Below, one piece after another: positions 7,801-8,174 of a stretch of 8,174 nt of DNA. How positions within the stretch are numbered: position 1 is the first letter of the stretch; every line of letters starts with the position of its first letter. Source of the stretch: Bacteroides sp. (GTDB lineage: Bacteria; Bacteroidota; Bacteroidia; Bacteroidales; Bacteroidaceae); the NCBI GenBank assembly GCA_019412865.1, contig DXOJ01000290.1, forward strand, positions 1 through 8,174. The letters are read 5' to 3'. The notes beneath the pieces were generated by a model. That model had not been told where the DNA came from. It searched no databases and worked only from the letters and a program-made list of their open reading frames with translations. The position numbers were made by a program, and so were the translations under genes.

Positions 7801-8048
7801 ACGACTAGTATCTCTCCGGTTTTCGCTTTTATAGTGAATTTTCCATCGATGTCTACAATTATACCACCTTGTCTGTTTTTAATTGTAATAGTGGCTCCTG
7901 CCAAAGGCTCATTATCATCACCGGTTACCATACCTCTTATTTCTCTGTTTTGCGCGTATATATTCGTCGCAAAGAAAAGACAGAGTAGAACCAGAATCAG
8001 CCGATTCATTTTAAAGAATGAATAAGTTCTTTCTTTCATGTTTTTCAT
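4878..8048 (-). CDS. SusC/RagA-family TonB-dependent outer-membrane transporter
   Basis: A 1056-residue SusC-like transporter importing oligosaccharides across the outer membrane with energy from TonB-ExbBD. A signal peptide with hydrophobic core about 16-28 ends in YAQ, with probable cleavage after A32. Residues about 36-107 form a carboxypeptidase-regulatory-like domain (EPLAGATITIKNRQGG, DIDGKFTI). A TonB-box-like stretch DEVTVVAF lies at 113-120. The plug follows at about 124-240, ending in the SusC/RagA signature MKDATATALYGARGANGVIL and VTTKQG (216-241). The barrel fills about 250-1056, with a calcium-loop-like DLNGDGKITDED at 870-881 common in this family, and a terminal phenylalanine (GININF). 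The gene ends with tandem stops TAATAA and is followed after 11 nt by its SusD partner. Start choice: in-frame ATGs at 8048, 8039 and 8009 all precede the signal core; starting at 8009 (MNRLILVLL) would give 1043 residues and a shorter n-region. I kept 8048, but the sequence does not decide. Substrate unknown. Confidence 0.97.
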   Translation of the reverse strand: MKNMKERTYSFFKMNRLILVLLCLFFATNIYAQNREIRGMVTGDDNEPLAGATITIKNRQGGIIVDIDGKFTIKAKTGEILVVSFLGMKKQEVKIDNKDFYAIKLLPETNEFDEVTVVAFAKQKKESVISAVSTVNPQELKVPSSNLTTALAGRMSGLIAFQTSGEPGKDNAQFFVRGATTFGYKKDPLILIDNIELSTDDLARLNVDDIAQFSIMKDATATALYGARGANGVILVTTKQGTAGRPKVSVRVEQSVSTPRKKVKLTDPVNFMKLNNEAVNSRRDPNNPAASANYTVYSQEKIENTIAGTNPYYYPAVDWYDELFNDYALSTRVNANLSGGGSAVRYYVAASYTKDGGVIKNDKLNNYNSNINWQRYSVRSNINMDLSKTTEFAIRVNGNFDDYTGPLDSGEGLYKKVMKTSPVLYPKSYPATDEYANNTHVLFGNANKGAYINPYADMVRGYKESNNLLVAAQAELKQKLDFITQGLDARVLVSTTRSSYSDLTRAINPYYYQANYDKTNNSYTLTNIVEGEEYLSYNQGAKNINTTNYIEAAVSYGRTFGAHATSGMLVYTRREEKRSSEKTLQQSLPRRNQGIAGRFTYAYDSRYFAEFNFGYNGSERFAAHERYGFFPSFGLGYIISNEDFWIPLRNTVDKLKFKLTYGLVGNDAIGSSEDRFYYLSEVNPNDGNRDQFFGTDYDNHMNGVSVSRYPNIYITWEKSKKVNLGFELGMFNSALEIQTDFFYERRTQIYQPRAHIPSSMGLSAGVSANIGEASSRGIDLSANYSYIANKDFWIKGMGNFTLAKGRYEVYEELDYASYGQGYRSRIGQAINHNYGYIAERLFIDVNDVANSPSQTSFNGGAMPGDIKYKDLNGDGKITDEDQTFLGYPNQPEITYGFGFSAGYKGFDLSMFFQGNARVSFFIDPRNTSPFVNYDAGDRIGVQQCLDVIANDHWSENNRDIYAFWPRLSPTLVDNNMVTSTWWMHDGSFLRLKTVELGYTFSQKALKKIGVQSLRLYLTGSNLLTFSKFKLWDAEMGNNGLGYPIQRVYNLGININF

Positions 8049-8174
8049 GGATAATTTTAAATTAATACTAGGTTAATACACTTCTGACAACTAGACTGTT
8101 GTCTTGTTAACGGTGGAAATTCTCGAATTCGTTTCATATATTATTAGATTTAATGTGATAATTTTCTAAATTCA
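8049..8174 (-). promoter_or_regulatory. Upstream leader of the SusC operon (promoter not resolved)
   Basis: These 126 nt precede the first gene of the operon, so its promoter and any operator should lie here or just beyond the window. I looked on the minus strand for the Bacteroides -7 element (TAnnTTTG) with a TTG-rich -33 box and found no convincing match; the nearest is TAGTTGTC, which fits only partly. No plausible ORF, tRNA or recognisable riboswitch was seen. It contains a perfect 6+6 inverted repeat, listed separately, and the 8-bp palindrome CGAATTCG at 8124-8131. Confidence 0.4.
8086..8103. repeat. Short inverted repeat in the SusC leader
   Basis: GACAAC at 8086-8091 and GTTGTC at 8098-8103 are perfect reverse complements separated by six bases (TAGACT). 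The near arm ends 38 nt before the SusC ATG at 8048. It could be a dyad operator for a PUL regulator or a small hairpin in the 5' leader. Arms of six bases can occur by chance in a 126-nt stretch, so a function is only a guess. Confidence 0.3.

Noticed and set aside
7171..8025. Plus-strand frames of 131 and 88 codons opposite the SusC N-terminus
   Set aside because: Antisense to the strongly conserved plug and carboxypeptidase-regulatory-like domains; open frames here follow from codon composition of the sense gene.
8124..8131. CGAATTCG palindrome as an operator
   Set aside because: Only eight bases, contains a common restriction-site palindrome, no flanking symmetry; not distinguishable from chance.

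Overview
The window looks like gut Bacteroidota (Bacteroides or a close relative). The evidence is an AT-rich sequence, a paired SusC-type TonB-dependent transporter and SusD-type lipoprotein, two further lipoproteins built from Bacteroidota-specific DUF domains, tight intergenic gaps, and no clear Shine-Dalgarno sequences. The genus is inferred from style, not from any marker gene.

Layout. Bases 1-21 are not biological: they match the end of a Nextera/Tn5 tagmentation adapter (19-bp mosaic end at 3-21 plus the two preceding G bases of the read-2 adapter). The window therefore begins at a library-fragment or contig end. Bases 22-165 (+) encode the last 47 residues of a truncated protein with right-handed beta-helix character, followed by a strong rho-independent terminator at 223-266. 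Everything else is one four-gene operon on the minus strand, read from 8048 down to 310: SusC-like transporter (8048-4878), SusD-like glycan-binding lipoprotein (4866-2851), a lipoprotein of DUF4959/DUF5126/DUF5000 type (2831-1623) and a lipoprotein of DUF4998 type (1602-310). Gaps are only 11, 19 and 20 nt, so co-transcription is very likely. The last 126 nt (8049-8174) are the upstream leader of the operon; they hold a small perfect inverted repeat but no promoter I can call with confidence.

How it works together. This is the outer-membrane capture-and-import core of a polysaccharide utilization locus (PUL). SusC forms the TonB-powered barrel, SusD the lid over it, and the two downstream lipoproteins sit where SusE/SusF-type surface glycan-binding proteins usually lie. 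No regulator and no complete enzyme is in view. The truncated beta-helix protein converging on the operon is the only candidate carbohydrate-active enzyme. The substrate cannot be named from this window. Apart from the adapter artefact and the unusual-looking but recurrent DUF lipoproteins, this is a conventional PUL core; I found no sign of a new kind of system.
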